Part shown: positions 23,956 to 32,860 of the stretch, one piece after another
Position numbering within the stretch: position 1 is the first letter of the stretch
Layout of the letters: the number at the start of each line of letters is the position of its first letter
NCBI GenBank assembly: GCA_002491905.1
Contig: DKWV01000035.1
Span: forward strand, 1 to 64,000
Direction of reading: 5' to 3'
DNA from: Lachnospiraceae bacterium UBA7143
GTDB taxonomy: Bacteria > Bacillota > Clostridia > Lachnospirales > Lachnospiraceae
Length of the DNA: 64,000 nt
Position numbers and translations under genes: made by a program
Notes under the pieces: model-generated
Database searches by the model: none
Told to the model about the DNA's origin: nothing
Seen by the model: the letters and a program-made list of their open reading frames with translations, nothing else

Positions 23956-24023
23956 TTTTGTTTCTGTTACGCAACATTTGTTTCTGTTGCGTTGTATGTA
24001 TATACTATCGCAACATTTGTTTC
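23956..24023. repeat. GCAACATTTGTTTC direct repeats between xis and the XRE gene
   Basis: Exact 14-bp direct copies at 23,971-23,984 and 24,010-24,023 (39-bp spacing), plus a degenerate third TTTGTTTCTGTTACG at about 23,957-23,971. They fill the divergent promoter region between xis-int and the XRE regulator and are plausible binding sites for that regulator or for Xis. Confidence 0.6.
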
Positions 24024-24116
24024 GTGTCAATATCTTTTTCTTTATTTTTTCCTTTTTATGTGGTATGCTATATTTATACTTTTTTAATTTTGGAAGTTAC
24101 TTTGCAGGAGGTCGTT

Positions 24117-24656
24117 ATGACTGTTGGAGAAAATATAAGAAGAATCAGGCAAGAAAGAAACTTAACTCAAAAACAGCTCGGAGAATTGGTTGGCGCAAGC
24201 GAAGCATATATTCGTGCATACGAAAGCGGCAGACGTAACCCTAAGCCAAAATCCCTTGAAACTATTGCAAAAGCTCTGGCTGTCAATGTAGAGGTATTAA
24301 CCAACTCTGATTTTGACGGCATCAAAGCCATGCACAGACTTTTTCAAGTGTTCCGGCAATATGACGGACATTTGTTCGAATATCAAGATCAGGACGGTAA
24401 TGATATGGTTGCTGTCAGCTTTGGCACTCTTTCTTTGATGCGTTCGTGGTGTGACCGCTATGAGAAATATATGAAAGAAGTGGAGAAGTGTAATTCAATT
24501 AAAGATGTGAAAAAACGTGGAGAGGCATTGCTAAAGGCAGAAGCGGCTTTTAACCTTTGGATGGATATTTATCCGGAATCGGAACCATTTGATTTAAATT
24601 TGAAGATACAGAAAGCACATGATGAGGCTATGGATGAGATCGGACTGAAGCCATAA
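24117..24656 (+). CDS. XRE-family regulator of the integration module
   Basis: 179 residues from ATG 24,117, chosen because GCAGGAGG lies just upstream; the frame extends further 5' only as a hydrophobic shadow. The N-terminus is a strong Cro/CI helix-turn-helix (ENIRRIRQERNLTQKQLGEL, GASEAYIRAYESGRRNPKPK). The C-terminal 110 residues are helical, with conserved-looking LFEYQDQDGNDMVAVSFG. It is divergent from xis-int, with three related repeats between, so it is the likely repressor of excision. Confidence 0.88.
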   Translation: MTVGENIRRIRQERNLTQKQLGELVGASEAYIRAYESGRRNPKPKSLETIAKALAVNVEVLTNSDFDGIKAMHRLFQVFRQYDGHLFEYQDQDGNDMVAVSFGTLSLMRSWCDRYEKYMKEVEKCNSIKDVKKRGEALLKAEAAFNLWMDIYPESEPFDLNLKIQKAHDEAMDEIGLKP

Positions 24657-24840
24657 ACGAAATGTGATAATTTTATTCTAACATGTGATGAAGATATATA
24701 AAAGACAAATTTATATCATTATATTTTACCTATTAATTATATTAAACAAATGATTGTTATATTTATTATAGAACGCAAAGATCCAAAAGTGAACCTTGAT
24801 TCATTGGCAAATACAACTACAAGCAGGAGGAATAAACATA

Positions 24841-27285
24841 ATGGATAATACAAGTATGGAATTTGTAGGCAAAACGAAGGATATTTTCCTTGCAGAACCT
24901 ATAACAAGAAATGGTAGAATTGCATTAACAAATATGAAGATGGATATGACTGAGAATGAATTTTATAATGAAATATATGTAGAACCATTTTCAGAATATA
25001 TATTAGAAAACGAAATAGATAGAACTAATATTATGGACGCTGATGTTGATCAAGGAAGCTATCAAGACATTGTCGATTTAAAAGTGTTACAAAATACAAA
25101 AAGTGAATTTGAAAAATCTATTAAAGAATTGAATGATGCATTATATATTATTAAAGGAATAGCCGGTTCAGGAAAAACAACATATCTGCATAAATTATTA
25201 AGAAATATGAGCGAAAGCATTGAGGTACATATTTACAATTTTGAGGAAGCACGTCAATCAAATGCGTTTATGGCAGATTCTTTTGACTTGGAAGAATTAT
25301 ATGAGAATAATGTATATAAATTTTTATCATTCTTGCTTATGGATATTTCCGAAATACTTAGAAAGGGGTCAAAATCTGAAAATGAACATCGTAAAAAAAT
25401 TGAAAAAATTGTAAGTATTTATAAAAAACATTTTCAAGTAACAGAGGATGAACTTCCCAATTCCATACTCAAAGAGACAAATATGGATATCAAAGAACAA
25501 CAGAATTTATTCGACATATTACGCAAATATACCCAAAAAGAAATAAACTATAAAGACTTATCGAATCAATTGATTAATCAATTAATGATGAGATTTCATT
25601 CAAAAAGCACAAATGCCATCTCAGATTTAACTTATGTAACAGGCTTTGTTATTCGGCTCTATTTTTGTGTTTCAAAAATAACATTAAAGAAACAAATATG
25701 TGTAATAGACAATATAGAAACATTTGTACTATATGATGATGAACACCCAATTCAACAATGTGAGTTGGAAAATATCATACATGGGTGTTACGATGCTGCT
25801 ATCAAAGCAAGAGAAATATTAAATCCATTACAAAAAATAAAAGGATATAACACATTTTACGGTTTCTTAATAGCAACTAGAGAAACTACTGCGTCAACGG
25901 TATTATGTGATTTAGAACATTTTAATGACTTAAAAAGGGAAAATGAAGTAGATATCTCAGAATGGTTTTGTACTGAAGAAATTTTCAAAAATAAGACAAA
26001 ATTCTGTGAAAATAAAGGCGTTAAGCTTGAAAATAATTGTTACTTTGATTGTTATCAAAGTATACTTTGTGATTTTTCGGCGTATCGTTGGGGTTTGAAT
26101 GGTATTATTTCCAAAATGTATAAACATAGCCACAGAAGAAATGTAGAATGTATACCTGATGCTATATCTGTTATGCCGGAACAAGAGATAGAATATTTTA
26201 ACAAACTCTGGAAAATTGCAAACGGCAAAGAAATTTACAAAAGCGGATTAAAGGTTTTATGCAGAAAATATATATTGCGAATTTTAATTGATCATGTTCA
26301 ACGGAAAAGATACTTTGATAAATTAATGGTCGAAAACCTAGATTTAGATTATAATAAAAGAAATTTAGATAATAGAGATAAAATTCTTTCAAATAAAGCT
26401 CAAAAAAATGAAAGCAATTCTTATGCAAGAAAAATTGCAACAATACTACATAGATACGCGCTTGAAGATGGAACCGAAAAATTTGTTTCTTTTCCACGCA
26501 TTATTAAATCTGTATTAAAACAACGATATATGCCTAATGTAATAACAAAAGATCAAATTATAAGCTTAGGTAAAATATTGTTTTTAATGAATGAGACTAG
26601 AAACGAATTTACAAATTGGACATCCCTAGTTTGTATAAAATATGATAGTTCTATAGTATATAGTGAAACCAAATTATGTCAAATTTTATTTGAACAATGG
26701 AATCAATATTTAAGTAATTCAATTGAGCTAGATGATATATCAAAATTTGGTGTTAAGATTACAGAAGCCGGCACTCTCTTTGCGAAGATTTTATCTGATT
26801 TTGAATATTTTGCTTGCCGCTTTTTGTCAAAAGAGCCGCCTTTATTTTCTAGAGAAAATATAAAGGTAATATATCTAAATGGGAAAAAAAGTTTTCGCGC
26901 AGTTGAAATTATACATATTGTTAGGATAAAAGCTTTTAATTGTATTGATGAAATACTGGAAAGAGATTTCGATTTTTTTTCTGACGGCGGTTCTGGTAAA
27001 AACCGTAATTCCAATTTTTCAAAGATGTATGATAATAAATATAGTTGGGTTTATAAGGATTCTGTCAAAGCTAAAGCATTAGTTCATCCATATCGAATTT
27101 TAACACAACACCAAGGATATATTGCAAATTATTTAGACTATGTTGAACGATACATACCAAATGAAAATTTTGAATCTGCACAAGATAAGGAACTTTTTTT
27201 AGAAAAAATAAAGCAAGAACTTTCACAATACGCAAATAAGTTAAATGAATTATTAAAACAATACCCTGAATATTTTAGAAAATAA
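24841..27285 (+). CDS. Large P-loop ATPase, putative defence protein of unknown family
   Basis: 815 residues from ATG 24,841 (AGGAGG upstream). Residues 1-100 have no recognised fold. Walker A is GIAGSGKT (106-113) in the context LYIIKGIAGSGKTTYLHKLL; a Walker B-like strand is QICVIDNIETFVLYDDE, and FLIATRETTAS looks like a sensor region. This suggests a STAND- or KAP-like regulatory NTPase. The C-terminal half includes a winged-helix-like stretch (FGVKITEAGTLFAKIL) and charged helices. It is far more AT-rich than its neighbours. The next gene (43 bp away) encodes a membrane protein and is probably its partner. A defence role is inferred from island position and architecture. Confidence 0.65.
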   Translation: MDNTSMEFVGKTKDIFLAEPITRNGRIALTNMKMDMTENEFYNEIYVEPFSEYILENEIDRTNIMDADVDQGSYQDIVDLKVLQNTKSEFEKSIKELNDALYIIKGIAGSGKTTYLHKLLRNMSESIEVHIYNFEEARQSNAFMADSFDLEELYENNVYKFLSFLLMDISEILRKGSKSENEHRKKIEKIVSIYKKHFQVTEDELPNSILKETNMDIKEQQNLFDILRKYTQKEINYKDLSNQLINQLMMRFHSKSTNAISDLTYVTGFVIRLYFCVSKITLKKQICVIDNIETFVLYDDEHPIQQCELENIIHGCYDAAIKAREILNPLQKIKGYNTFYGFLIATRETTASTVLCDLEHFNDLKRENEVDISEWFCTEEIFKNKTKFCENKGVKLENNCYFDCYQSILCDFSAYRWGLNGIISKMYKHSHRRNVECIPDAISVMPEQEIEYFNKLWKIANGKEIYKSGLKVLCRKYILRILIDHVQRKRYFDKLMVENLDLDYNKRNLDNRDKILSNKAQKNESNSYARKIATILHRYALEDGTEKFVSFPRIIKSVLKQRYMPNVITKDQIISLGKILFLMNETRNEFTNWTSLVCIKYDSSIVYSETKLCQILFEQWNQYLSNSIELDDISKFGVKITEAGTLFAKILSDFEYFACRFLSKEPPLFSRENIKVIYLNGKKSFRAVEIIHIVRIKAFNCIDEILERDFDFFSDGGSGKNRNSNFSKMYDNKYSWVYKDSVKAKALVHPYRILTQHQGYIANYLDYVERYIPNENFESAQDKELFLEKIKQELSQYANKLNELLKQYPEYFRK

Positions 27286-27328
27286 TCAACATAAAAATAA
27301 GTATATTTATTTGTGAGGTGCATATAGT

Positions 27329-27946
27329 ATGTGTATAAGTAGATTCGTTCTTTATATAAAAATATTATATGATATAATAAGCAGTGATTGTTTCGCAAAC
27401 CTTATTTCCCTTTCTAGTCTTATTGTGGCACTCATTGCACTATTTATTGGAGGTAAAAAGGTGTCAGAGGCTATATTGGAATATCAAAAAAAGAAGCGTG
27501 CAGCAGTATTTAGCTATCATATTAATATGAAAGTTTTTATTATAAGATTGAAAAGGCTAATATCTAGTAACCAATGTAAACCTATGAAAAATCTTTTTTT
27601 ATTTAGTAGTGAAGATAAAATTCGTGCAAAAGGAATTGGATATGAAAAAATGGCTGAAAGATTAGTGGATTTATCACAAAAAATACTTGATTATCTATCA
27701 ACTGAGCCAAATCAAATTCCTGCCAGCATAACGGACAACGAAACTAAGCAATGGGATAGTTTAATAGAAGAATTAATAAATTATTTAGCGGATTTCTTGC
27801 TATATAATACAGATTCCTATCTACCGCAATTTGATAATATAGAAGGAATAGAAAGTTATTATAATAGTTTGATGAATGTATTAGATAATATGCTTATTCT
27901 AATTAATAAATCTAAAAATGAATTAAAAAAAGACATATATCCTTAA
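27329..27946 (+). CDS. Single-TM protein, putative partner of the P-loop ATPase
   Basis: 205 residues with one strongly hydrophobic segment (about 22-42, FANLISLSSLIVALIALFIG) followed by a basic stretch (EYQKKKRA) and a helical cytoplasmic domain rich in Lys, Asn and Ile. GAGGTG precedes the ATG. It follows the ATPase gene by 43 bp in the same direction and has the same AT-rich composition, so the two are probably co-transcribed. A membrane-anchored effector that damages the envelope when triggered by the ATPase is one hypothesis. No family recognised. Confidence 0.6.
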   Translation: MCISRFVLYIKILYDIISSDCFANLISLSSLIVALIALFIGGKKVSEAILEYQKKKRAAVFSYHINMKVFIIRLKRLISSNQCKPMKNLFLFSSEDKIRAKGIGYEKMAERLVDLSQKILDYLSTEPNQIPASITDNETKQWDSLIEELINYLADFLLYNTDSYLPQFDNIEGIESYYNSLMNVLDNMLILINKSKNELKKDIYP

Positions 27947-27997
27947 TATAAAATATGTTTTCCGTAAGTTCTTTGCTATTTGCTGCATTTTTATTTT

Positions 27998-28017
27998 TGT
28001 ACCCAAATCGTACCCAC
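27998..28017 (+). repeat. Right copy of 20-bp direct repeat (candidate attachment site)
   Basis: TGTACCCAAATCGTACCCAC, 19 of 20 identical to 6757-6776 and in the same orientation, with two GTACCC units 11 bp apart. It lies 11 bp from the guaA terminator and marks the switch from AT-rich to GC-richer DNA. Confidence 0.55.
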
Positions 28018-28027
28018 CGCCAATTAA

Positions 28028-28070
28028 AAAATCCCCGCAAGCCTTGATTTTTCAAGACCTGCGAGGATTT
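28028..28070 (-). terminator. guaA terminator
   Basis: On the minus strand a 19-bp stem with three G-U pairs (arms 28,070-28,052 and 28,046-28,028, small A/T loop) is followed by TTTTTAATTG. It begins 7 bp after the guaA stop, a standard intrinsic terminator. Confidence 0.85.
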
Positions 28071-28076
28071 TACTTC

Positions 28077-29621
28077 TCACTCGAACTCAATCGTCCCCGG
28101 CGGCTTACTCGTCAGATCATACACCACCCGGTTAACCCCTTTCACCTCATTGATAATCCGATTCATAACCCTTTGCAATACTTCCCAGGGAATCTCTGCC
28201 GTCTCCGCCGTCATAAAGTCAACCGTCTTCACCGCCCGCAGCGCCACGGCATAATCATAGGTTCTCTCATCCCCCATAACGCCTACACTGCGCATATTGG
28301 TAAGTGCCGCAAAATACTGGTTGATCTCTCTGTCAAGTCCGGCCTTTGCGATCTCCTCACGGTAAATTGCATCTGCGTCCTGCACAATCCGCACCTTTTC
28401 CGCCGTCACTTCACCGATAATACGAATCCCCAATCCGGGGCCAGGGAAAGGCTGTCTGTACACCAGATACTCAGGAATCCCCAACTCCAGTCCAACCTTG
28501 CGCACCTCATCTTTAAACAGATCTCGCAGGGGTTCAATAATCTCCTTAAAATCTACATAATCAGGAAGCCCGCCCACATTGTGATGGGATTTAATGACCG
28601 CACTCTCGCCACCAAGACCACTCTCCACCACATCAGGATAAATGGTTCCCTGCACGAGGAAGTCTACCGCACCGATCTTTTTAGCCTCTTCCTCAAAAAC
28701 ACGGATAAATTCTTCACCGATAATTTTTCTCTTCTGCTCCGGCTCTTCCACACCGGCTAGCTTTTTATAAAAACGCTCCTGCGCGTTGACGCGTATAAAG
28801 TTCAGGTCATAGCTGCCGTCCGGCCCGAAAACGGCTTCCACCTCATCTCCTTCGTTTTTGCGGAGAAGTCCCTGATCCACAAAGACGCAGGTCAGCTGAC
28901 TGCCGATCGCTTTCGATAAAAGCACCGCCGCCACGGAGGAATCCACTCCGCCGGAAAGCGCACAGAGCACTTTGCCGTCCCCCACCTTTTTACGAATCGA
29001 CTCAACAGACTGCTGCACAAAGGAATCCATCTTCCAGTCTCCCGCGCAGCCGCACACCTGATATACAAAGTTGGAAAGCATTTTCGTACCCTCCACTGTA
29101 TGGAGAACTTCCGGATGAAACTGAATCGCATATAGCTTTTTATCCACGTTCTGTGCTGCCGCCACAGGGCAATCCGCCGTGTGTGCACAGACCGAAAACC
29201 CCGGCGCAATCTTTGAAATGTAATCGTTATGACTCATCCAACAGATAGTCTTAGGAGATACGTCCTGAAAAAGCACACTGTCATTATCCACCGCAACCTC
29301 AATCTTCCCATATTCCCTGACCAGCGCCTTCTCTACCTTGCCGCCCAACACCTGCGTCATAATCTGCGCGCCATAGCAAAGACCGAGCACCGGAATACCC
29401 ATCTCAAAAAGTTCCGGGGAGCAGGTGGCAGCTCCCGGCTCATAGCAGCTATTGGGACCGCCCGTCAAAATGATGCCTTTCGGATTCATCTCCCGTATTT
29501 TCTCCAGATTCGTCTTATAAGAATAAATCTCACAGTAGACATTACACTCCCTGACACGCCGTGCAACCAACTGATTGTACTGTCCGCCGAAATCCAATAC
29601 GATAACCGTTTCTCTCTCCAT
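28077..29621 (-). CDS. guaA: GMP synthase (glutamine-hydrolysing)
   Basis: 514 residues from ATG 29,621, chosen because GGGGAG lies 5 nt upstream (the frame extends 10 codons further). The class I glutamine amidotransferase domain has GLCYGAQI with the catalytic Cys, and the later FHPEV with His. The ATP pyrophosphatase domain has LSGGVDSS (P-loop), and the C-terminal dimerisation domain has RQPFPGPGLGIR. It converts XMP to GMP in purine synthesis. It has its own consensus promoter and terminator. The accessory island ends just beyond its terminator. Confidence 0.97.
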   Translation of the reverse strand: MERETVIVLDFGGQYNQLVARRVRECNVYCEIYSYKTNLEKIREMNPKGIILTGGPNSCYEPGAATCSPELFEMGIPVLGLCYGAQIMTQVLGGKVEKALVREYGKIEVAVDNDSVLFQDVSPKTICWMSHNDYISKIAPGFSVCAHTADCPVAAAQNVDKKLYAIQFHPEVLHTVEGTKMLSNFVYQVCGCAGDWKMDSFVQQSVESIRKKVGDGKVLCALSGGVDSSVAAVLLSKAIGSQLTCVFVDQGLLRKNEGDEVEAVFGPDGSYDLNFIRVNAQERFYKKLAGVEEPEQKRKIIGEEFIRVFEEEAKKIGAVDFLVQGTIYPDVVESGLGGESAVIKSHHNVGGLPDYVDFKEIIEPLRDLFKDEVRKVGLELGIPEYLVYRQPFPGPGLGIRIIGEVTAEKVRIVQDADAIYREEIAKAGLDREINQYFAALTNMRSVGVMGDERTYDYAVALRAVKTVDFMTAETAEIPWEVLQRVMNRIINEVKGVNRVVYDLTSKPPGTIEFE

Positions 29622-29661
29622 TTTATCTCCCCGCTGTTGCTGTATTTTCACTTCAAGTTTT

Positions 29662-29691
29662 ATTATACGTTAGCATTAAAACCCTTGTCAA
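29662..29691 (-). promoter_or_regulatory. guaA promoter
   Basis: On the minus strand TTGACA (29,691-29,686), 18 bp, TATAAT (29,667-29,662), about 40 bp upstream of the guaA ATG. The leader is too short for a purine riboswitch. Confidence 0.8.
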
Positions 29692-29738
29692 AGTATATTT
29701 CTGCCGTCATGCCGGTCTTACACCAAATCCCTTTCGCG

Positions 29739-31112
29739 TTACCCTGCCGCACCGTCTCTTTTCCCCATCGCCTTCTCCCACTTTTCCCCGCGATATCTGA
29801 TTTCATAACAGACCGCACGGAACATCCAGTCAATCGTCATGGCAATCCATATCCCGATCAGTCCCAGATGAAATGCATAGCTGAAAAAGTACGCCGTGCC
29901 AATTCTGAAAACCCACATAGAAATAATGGCAATCGCCATTGTCCACATCACGTCACCTGCAGCACGCAGCGTATTTGGCAGCGTAAAAGAAGGTATCCAT
30001 GCCACCATACACATAACCGCATGATAGCGGATCACCTGTAAGGCCAGCGCAGTTGTTTCCGGCGTCAAATGATATATTTTCAAAAAGAGCGGCGCACCCG
30101 CTATCATAATAAGCGATATCAGGCTCGTGCACAGCCATGTGAGGCGCATAAGCTTCTTTGTATAATATCTCGTCTGCCCGAAATCACCCGCACCGATACA
30201 GTATGAAGTCACTGACAGGAGTGCCATGTTAATCGCCATACCAGGCAAGACATTAAAGTTTGTAATAGTACTACAGACGGCATTTGCCGCAATTGCGGAA
30301 GTGCCAAAGGTAGATACCAGACTTAAAAGAAGAATCTTACCAAGCTGAAACAGACTGTTCTCCAACCCATTGGGAATCCCAATATAGAGAATTTTTTTCA
30401 CTTGCGGAAAATCCATGCGCAACGTCAACCGCCTCTGAAAATGAATCTCTCTCTTTCCATCAAACATTAATCTGAAAATGAGAACCGCCGACACCGTCCT
30501 TGCAATCAGAGTTGCAATCGCCGCTCCGGCGACACCCATTTGAAATAGGAAAATTAAAATGGCATTCCCTACCAGATTAATCAGATTCATCAACAGTGAA
30601 ATATACATGGTTGTCCGCGAATCACCCATTGCGCGGAAAAGCGCGGCGCAGCCATTGTAAAGGGCCAGCGGGCAGATAGACAGTCCTGTAATAATCAGAT
30701 AGGTCACCGCGCTCGTCATGACCGCTTCTTCCACCTGACCAAATATTGCCCGCAGAATCATCCTGTGTGCACCCAGAAGAAGAATTGTCATTGCCACAGA
30801 GGAATAGAGCAGGAAAAGCACCATCTGCCACGCAGATCTGCCCGCCTGCTCCTGATTTTTCTGTCCCAGCGCATGCCCCGCCACAACGGCGCCGCCCGTT
30901 GCCAGCGCCGCAAAAATATTAATTACCAGAATGTTGATATTATCCACCAGAGAAACCCCTGATACCGCCGCCTCTCCCACGCCGGAGATCATAACTGTAT
31001 CAAGCATACCCACCAAAATAGCCAGAAGCTGCTCCATAATAAGCGGCAGGATCAGCCTTCTGAGATCTGCGTTACTATATATGGCTTCCTGTTGGTTTTC
31101 CTTTGTGCGCAT
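29739..31112 (-). CDS. MATE-family multidrug/Na+ efflux transporter
   Basis: 457 residues with about 12 hydrophobic segments arranged as two MatE repeats. Family features include LILPLIMEQLLAILVGMLDT near the N-terminus, GEAAVSGVSLVDNI, and in the second repeat IGIPNGLENSLFQLGKIL. MATE proteins export organic cations or drugs in exchange for Na+ or H+. It appears as a single gene between guaA and spoIIID. The substrate cannot be inferred. Confidence 0.9.
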   Translation of the reverse strand: MRTKENQQEAIYSNADLRRLILPLIMEQLLAILVGMLDTVMISGVGEAAVSGVSLVDNINILVINIFAALATGGAVVAGHALGQKNQEQAGRSAWQMVLFLLYSSVAMTILLLGAHRMILRAIFGQVEEAVMTSAVTYLIITGLSICPLALYNGCAALFRAMGDSRTTMYISLLMNLINLVGNAILIFLFQMGVAGAAIATLIARTVSAVLIFRLMFDGKREIHFQRRLTLRMDFPQVKKILYIGIPNGLENSLFQLGKILLLSLVSTFGTSAIAANAVCSTITNFNVLPGMAINMALLSVTSYCIGAGDFGQTRYYTKKLMRLTWLCTSLISLIMIAGAPLFLKIYHLTPETTALALQVIRYHAVMCMVAWIPSFTLPNTLRAAGDVMWTMAIAIISMWVFRIGTAYFFSYAFHLGLIGIWIAMTIDWMFRAVCYEIRYRGEKWEKAMGKRDGAAG

Positions 31113-31218
31113 TGCTTCTCATCATCCTTTTAATAACTATGAACTTATTCTATGCTCATTCTGTGACAAAGTAAAGGGATTACACCGTTCTCCCGCTCCT
31201 CTTTTTCTGCAACTCCTT

Positions 31219-31476
31219 TCAGCACATATGTTGATGCAGATATTTTTCCCGTGTCGCCAACCCGCCGCGAATATGCCGCTCGGATTTATTGACATCCAGT
31301 ACCTTTCTCGCCTCAGCCGCAAGAGACGGGTTGATCTGGACAAGACGCTCGGTTACGTCCTTATGTACCGTACTCTTACTAATCCCAAACTCCTTGGCCG
31401 TCTGCCTCACTGTGGCATTATTTTCAATAATATAGTTGGCAATGTTCATCGCTCGCTCTTCAATATAGTCTTTCAA
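31219..31476 (-). CDS. spoIIID: Sporulation transcription factor SpoIIID
   Basis: 85 residues, full family length. The helix-turn-helix ATVRQTAKEFGISKSTVHKD and the basic RHIRGGLATREKYLHQH are diagnostic of SpoIIID, the mother-cell DNA-binding protein that switches the sigma-E regulon. The start is TTG at 31,476 behind GAGGGG (7-nt spacing). That Shine-Dalgarno lies in the 3' arm of a long leader hairpin (31,482-31,529), suggesting translational or transcriptional control. Confidence 0.95.
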   Translation of the reverse strand: MKDYIEERAMNIANYIIENNATVRQTAKEFGISKSTVHKDVTERLVQINPSLAAEARKVLDVNKSERHIRGGLATREKYLHQHMC

Positions 31477-31481
31477 AAGGA

Positions 31482-31529
31482 AACCCCTCAGAATACTTTT
31501 TTACATTGTATGAAGTATTTTGAGGGGTT
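31482..31529 (-). promoter_or_regulatory. Leader hairpin sequestering the spoIIID Shine-Dalgarno
   Basis: Two 17-nt arms (31,482-31,498 and 31,513-31,529) pair at 16 of 17 positions around a 14-nt loop. On the minus strand the 3' arm contains GAGGGG (31,489-31,484), 7 nt before the TTG start. A transcript reading through both arms would hide the ribosome binding site; one starting in the loop would not. Confidence 0.6.
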
Positions 31530-31609
31530 ATGACCGTTTGAATGGGATAATAATATTTGGTGAAAAATATAGTCAAAAAGAATCTATCTACAAAAAGGAG
31601 GTCTTTTCA

Positions 31610-32692
31610 ATGGAAAGGAAAATACGGATTGCGCAATATGGATGCGGCAAAATGAGTGTGTATCTGATGCGCTATGTATTGGAAAAGGGTGCCGAGCTGG
31701 TCGCGGCATTTGACATGAACCCGGCAGTGATCGGCAAAGATACCGGGGAAATCATGGGAGCGGGTGTCACTGGCGTCAAAGTTTCGGATGCCAAGGACGC
31801 TGACAGGATTTTAGGCGGACTGAAACCGGACGTATGCATAATAGCGACACGTTCCACCATGATTGATGTTAGGGATGCTTTTACAGTCTGTGCCAAAAAC
31901 GGTGTAAATGCCATTTCTACCTGCGAAGAATCTCTATATCCGTGGAACTCGTCCTATCGGATTACCAAGGAACTGGATGAATTGGCAAAAGCCAATAATT
32001 GTACACTCTGCGGCAGCGGCTATCCGGATATGTACTGGGGAACCCTCGTCACAACGCTGGCCGGTTCTATCCATAACTTGAAGAAAATCACAGGCAGCAG
32101 CAGCTATAATGTAGAAGACTATGGCATTGCACTTGCGGAGGGACACGGGGCTGGCCTTTCAATAAAAGAGTTTGAAAAACAGATTGGCAATTATAATGGT
32201 CTGTCCTATGAGGAAACTCAAAAGTTGATTGTAGATGGCGTGATTGAGCCTTCGTATATGTGGAATCAAAACGGCTGGCTCTGCAGTCAGCTTGACCTTC
32301 ACATTGTTTCCCAGACACAGGAATGCATTCCTATCACTCATAAGAAAGACCTGAAATCAAGCACCCTTGGCATGACAATCAAAGCGGGAGATGCAACCGG
32401 AATGTCCGCTGTTGTAACTACTGAGACCGAGGAAGGGATTACTCTGGAGACCCGGTGTCTTGGCTATGTATATGGCCCGGAAGATATGGACCGAAACGAG
32501 TGGACACTGGAAGGAGAACCAAATACGACATTAGTGGTAAACCGCCCCGCCACAGTGGAACTGACCTGCGCGACACTGACCAACCGCATTCCAATGCTGA
32601 TTGACGCGCCATCGGGATATATCACTACAGAAAAAATGCCGGTAAATCATTATCTGGTAAAACCGATGCATGAATATGTAAAAAGCATGTAG
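31610..32692 (+). CDS. DapB-like NAD(P)-dependent dehydrogenase (2,4-diaminopentanoate dehydrogenase-like)
   Basis: 360 residues from ATG 31,610 (AAAAAGGAGG upstream). The Rossmann start RIAQYGCGKMSVYLMRYVLE and the DapB-like strand order (FDMNPAVIGKDTGEIMG; PDVCIIATRSTM; VNAISTCEESLYPW) match the NAD(P)H-dependent amine dehydrogenase family, which includes 2,4-diaminopentanoate dehydrogenase of ornithine fermentation. No other ornithine-pathway genes are visible nearby, so the substrate is uncertain. It is divergent from spoIIID across the hairpin. Confidence 0.75.
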   Translation: MERKIRIAQYGCGKMSVYLMRYVLEKGAELVAAFDMNPAVIGKDTGEIMGAGVTGVKVSDAKDADRILGGLKPDVCIIATRSTMIDVRDAFTVCAKNGVNAISTCEESLYPWNSSYRITKELDELAKANNCTLCGSGYPDMYWGTLVTTLAGSIHNLKKITGSSSYNVEDYGIALAEGHGAGLSIKEFEKQIGNYNGLSYEETQKLIVDGVIEPSYMWNQNGWLCSQLDLHIVSQTQECIPITHKKDLKSSTLGMTIKAGDATGMSAVVTTETEEGITLETRCLGYVYGPEDMDRNEWTLEGEPNTTLVVNRPATVELTCATLTNRIPMLIDAPSGYITTEKMPVNHYLVKPMHEYVKSM

Positions 32693-32860
32693 CAGCTCAT
32701 TAAGATATTTTGGGCAGAAGAAACTCCAACCTTACACAAATGTAAGCTACCATCGCAAACTGTAAGGTAAATCAATGGAAGCGTATTTTCATATTTGATA
32801 TCCTTATTTCAGAAACAAAAACACCTCACGATAATGTAAAGAAAAGGAGACATAAAAGAT

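Larger units (their letters stand above)
6757..28017. mobile_element. Probable integrative mobilizable island with defence cargo, next to guaA
   Basis: The segment is bounded by TGTACCCAAATTGTACCCAC (6757-6776) and TGTACCCAAATCGTACCCAC (27,998-28,017), same orientation, one mismatch. Inside are a tyrosine integrase, excisionase, XRE regulator, MobV relaxase, MobC-like protein, primase and helicase, ParM/ParR partition genes, a restriction-modification locus, SIR2-HerA, YhcG and a P-loop ATPase pair. The right end falls just beyond the guaA terminator, where base composition changes sharply from AT-rich to GC-richer. The 3' side of guaA is a known integration target in Firmicutes. The boundaries are inferred; the integrase lies about 4 kb from the right repeat rather than adjacent to it. 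Confidence 0.6.

Noticed and set aside
23892..24116. N-terminal hydrophobic extension of the XRE protein
   Set aside because: It covers the divergent xis gene and repeats; the AGGAGG and HTH begin at 24,117.
28044..28760. 238-codon plus-strand open frame
   Set aside because: Antisense to the 3' part of guaA and its terminator; no family resemblance.
29622..29738. Purine riboswitch ahead of guaA
   Set aside because: The promoter TTGACA/TATAAT lies only about 40 bp from the start codon, leaving no room for an aptamer.
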